Assembly (NCBI GenBank): GCA_020310875.1 | Contig: CM035427.1 | Location: 89,591,350-89,655,349 of the forward strand | DNA from: Ceratopteris richardii | Lineage: Eukaryota; Streptophyta; Polypodiopsida; Polypodiales; Pteridaceae | Reading direction: 5' to 3' | Length of the DNA stretch: 64,000 nucleotides | Shown here: in pieces, positions 61,560 to 64,000 of the stretch | How the letters are laid out: each line of letters opens with the position of its first letter | Numbering within the stretch: position 1 is the first letter of the stretch | Made by a program: the position numbers and the translations under genes | Notes under the pieces: generated by a model | Seen by the model: only the letters and a program-made list of their open reading frames with translations | What the model was told of the DNA's origin: nothing | Database searches by the model: none

Positions 61560-62327
61560 AGGCAAAGCTATGTAGAACAAGAACAAATGGGAGTTAGCCA
61601 TGAAAGAAGAGATGAAGGCCTTGCATGTAAATGATACTTGGGACTTGGTTGAGTTGTCCAAAGGCAGGACAGCCATTCCTAACATGTGGGCATTGGGTAT
61701 ACAAAATCAAGACTATGGATGTTAAACCCAAGTATAAGGCAAGGCTGGTTGCTAAGCAATATGCCTAGAAAGGGGCATTGATTTCCAAGAAGTGTTATCT
61801 CTGGTGGTTAAAATGACCACATTACATGTGTTATTTGCTCTCACAGCTGCCTTAGATTTGGAGTCATTTGAAATAGATGTTAAAACAGCCTTTTTGCACG
61901 GTGATTAAGATGAAGAGCTGTATATGAAACAGCTAGAAGGATATGCCATTCCAGGAAAAGACCATCTCGTATGTAAATTGAAAGGAGTATATATGGGTTG
62001 AAACAAGCCCCCACGCAATGCTACAAGAAATTTGATGCACTTATGCTCAAACATGGATTCAAAAGTAGCCATGCTGACCATTGTTTGTGCACCAAAAAGG
62101 ATGACGATGGAAGCCCAATCATTCTTGTGTTGTATGTAAATGATATGCTGCTGGCTGGGAAGAAAAAGAGCACTTTAAATGCTATAAAACAGCAGCTGAA
62201 CTCTGCATTTTCAATGAAAGACCTTGGGCTAAGCATATACTTGGTATGAATAAAAACAGATAGGCAACAGCATATTTTGCATTTATCCCAAGAAAAGCAC
62301 ATTGAAAAAATGTCGCACAGATTTAAT
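61560..62327 (+). pseudogene. copia reverse transcriptase relic, YVND active site
   Basis: Readable: LHVNDTWDLVELSKG, WVYKIKTMDVKPKYKARLVA, FEIDVKTAFLHGD, then KQAPTQCYKKFDAL after a frameshift near 61,998. The catalytic box is LYVNDMLLAG: the first Asp of YVDD is Asn. It ends QEKHIEKMSHRFN at the insertion point. Confidence 0.8.
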
Positions 62328-62667
62328 TGTTAGAAATAGCAACCTTCCACCATGGAGGTGCCAAAGATCAAAGAAAAATTCAGGAATGACAAAGTCAAAG
62401 CTAGTCAACATATGATCAGAAAAGGTCAAACATGCGTAGAAAATTTTATTGCATATATGCGATTAATTAAAGTCGAAACCAAGGTGACTTGGCAATAATC
62501 TTCTTAATTTGATCCAAAGGTCAGTATTCAACCACAAAAATAAATCAAAAAGAATTTAAAGAAACTCCAAAAAGCAATGTCCCGCTTTTTGGGGGAAAAA
62601 AAACTTGAGTACAGCCCATAGCCTTTTTGTGGGAATTTTTTAGGAGTTTGGTTTGGTTCAAGATCTC

Positions 62668-62676
62668 TATATAAAG
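62668..62676 (+). promoter_or_regulatory. TATA box in short copia LTR
   Basis: CTCTATATAAAGAC context, about 340 bases into the LTR. Confidence 0.55.
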
Positions 62677-62801
62677 ACAAAGGAGTTTGGCTATGATCAT
62701 CATTGTTGTACAATAGATTCATGAGCTAGAGTCTCCTTGAGCACTTGAAGCTTTCAACTTGTAAGTTCTTGGTAGTGAATTTTGTTGGAGCATTGACTCT
62801 T

Positions 62802-62929
<128 letters not shown>

Positions 62930-62969
62930 CTTTGTCTCTATATTGATTGTAGCTCTACAAACCAACAAT

Positions 62970-62980
62970 TGGTATCACAG
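62970..62980 (+). other. Primer-binding site, tRNA-Met type
   Basis: TTGGTATCACAG directly follows the LTR; it differs from TGGTATCAGAG at one or two positions. Confidence 0.65.
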
Positions 62981-63048
62981 TAGATTTGTAAGAGTATGTA
63001 AGAGAGTAGCTTAAGCATTCTTGCTTTAAGTTAATACATCGTAGAGAT

Positions 63049-63270
63049 ATGAAATCCTCCTCCATGGTAGGAATTGATCTCATCAATGGAAGCAACTTCC
63101 ACACTTGGCAAACCTGTCTTCCATACTATCTCATGATTACTGATCTATGGGATGAAGTTGAAACAAAAATGAAGTGTTTAGAAGGAGGAGGAATCGGTTG
63201 GTACACAACAATTGTAGAAGAATTTTATGATGCACAAACCCAGCAAGCTCAAAGTGCTACCTCATCATCC

Positions 63271-63315
<45 letters not shown>

Positions 63316-63700
63316 ATCGATGGAGCAAGGAGTCCCCAAACAAGAGAGGCAACACTTCATACAACTCCAAGAGGGGCTACAACCTCAATTGCAATACAAG
63401 GACCTGATGTGGCACCTATATCCAAAAATATAAAGGCTTTGTCCACTATAGGTATGAGTTTAAGCAATGAATACAGCCATCACCTTGCAAGTATCAAGGG
63501 TGCAAGGGAATCTTGGATAAAGTTGGAGGGAACATTTAGCCCATAAATAAGTTCAAGAGCTATCTAACTCAATTACCAAGGATGAACCATCCTATATCAA
63601 AGGAGATTGCTATAGCAATACTTCTCAAGAGTCTTCCTTCTTCCTTTAAGGTCCTTGTGTGTGTGTGTTTGTGCCATGTGGACACTTGCATGAATGATGA
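63049..63700 (+). pseudogene. gag fragment of short copia derivative
   Basis: ATG 63,049 opens a frame of 165 codons: MKSSSMVGIDLINGSNFHTW is the conserved gag start (L-x-G-x-NF-x-x-W). It is followed by a poly-Ser run from TCA repeats (63,266-63,315). After the stop at about 63,544, another frame gives EIAIAILLKSLPSSFKVLV, the hallmark LLxSLPxSF of UBN2-type gag. No zinc knuckle, protease or polymerase follows before the polypurine tract, so most of gag and all of pol are gone. Confidence 0.75.
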
Positions 63701-63792
63701 CACAACACTATGTATAAATATAACTATACATGTACCTAACCAAAACAAAATGTCAACTAACAAAATACCTACCTAGCATATGCCCCTTGTGT

Positions 63793-63807
63793 CAAGTTAG
63801 GAGGGAT
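63793..63807 (+). other. Polypurine tract
   Basis: AAGTTAGGAGGGAT directly before TGTTAG of the second LTR. Confidence 0.65.
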
Positions 63808-64000
63808 TGTTAGAAATAGCAACCTTCCACAAGGGAGGTGCAAAGACCAGAGAAAAACTCGAAAAAGTCAAAGTCAAAGCTGGTTAGCATATGACCAAAA
63901 ATGATCAATCGTGCAAAACATTTTGTTGCAAATTTAGGAAGCACTCTTCAAGAGCTGTCCAACCATGCAAAACATTTTGTTGTAGATTTAGGAAGCACTA
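63808..64000 (+). repeat. 3' LTR of short copia derivative, cut by window end
   Basis: TGTTAGAAATAGCAACCTTCC start as in the 5' LTR; similarity weakens downstream. Confidence 0.75.

Larger units (their letters stand above)
59937..62327 (+). mobile_element. Ty1/copia relic, 3' end replaced by another element
   Basis: Gag knuckle, protease, integrase and RT follow in copia order, all heavily mutated. The RT reading is cut at 62,327 by the LTR of a second element. RNase H and 3' LTR are not in the window. Confidence 0.85.

Overview
Plant nuclear DNA made almost entirely of nested transposable elements and simple-sequence satellites. I found no convincing host gene and no tRNA, rRNA or CRISPR array. 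The plant assignment rests on Ty1/copia elements primed by a tRNA-Met-type site (TGGTATCAGAGC), plant-style LTR promoters and a chromodomain-bearing Ty3 remnant. The Ty3/gypsy gag and integrase and the LINE reverse transcriptase look, from family knowledge I could not verify here, more like elements of seed-free plants, algae or fungi than of angiosperms. A fern, lycophyte or bryophyte with a repeat-rich genome is my best guess; this is inference.

Layout. 1-4.9 kb: decayed Ty1/copia element, plus strand, 5' LTR outside the window. 5.26-5.64 kb: (AGT)n array. 5.64-21.8 kb: long Ty3/gypsy element, plus strand, with unusually long LTRs (3' LTR 4.46 kb) holding an intron-like segment and a 128-codon ORF; its internal region has gag, protease, a reverse transcriptase lacking its catalytic core, RNase H and integrase, and is interrupted by a 587-bp near-perfect palindrome. 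21.8-22.6 kb: TAG/TCG-type satellite. 22.6-37.9 kb: minus-strand, pol-less relative of that gypsy element, with a 2.2-kb tandem duplication and a copia element (25,314-30,429; both LTRs, PBS and 5-bp TSD visible) inserted in its 3' LTR. 37.9-42.77 kb: giant trinucleotide satellite that switches strand near 41.2 kb. 43.89-47.69 kb: non-coding DNA transposon with terminal inverted repeats and an 8-bp target duplication (hAT-like), carrying two covarying hairpins. 47.7-50.4 kb: no recognisable content apart from a 250-bp duplication. 50.4-57.7 kb: three (CT)n blocks alternating with a chromovirus remnant and a fairly fresh LINE. 57.7-59.9 kb: nothing firm. 59.9-62.3 kb: decayed copia element. 62.3-64 kb: a short copia derivative inserted in it.

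How the parts relate. The two gypsy elements share a PPT, a PBS-like sequence, gag and a three-hairpin 3' region, so the minus copy looks like a non-autonomous partner. Both sit in the same TAG-type satellite, and the LINE sits in a (CT)n tract, so insertion into simple repeats is a recurring theme. No element here is clearly active: the copia elements carry stops and frameshifts, the gypsy RT is deleted, and the LINE has one internal stop and three frameshifts but keeps its YADD and endonuclease motifs.
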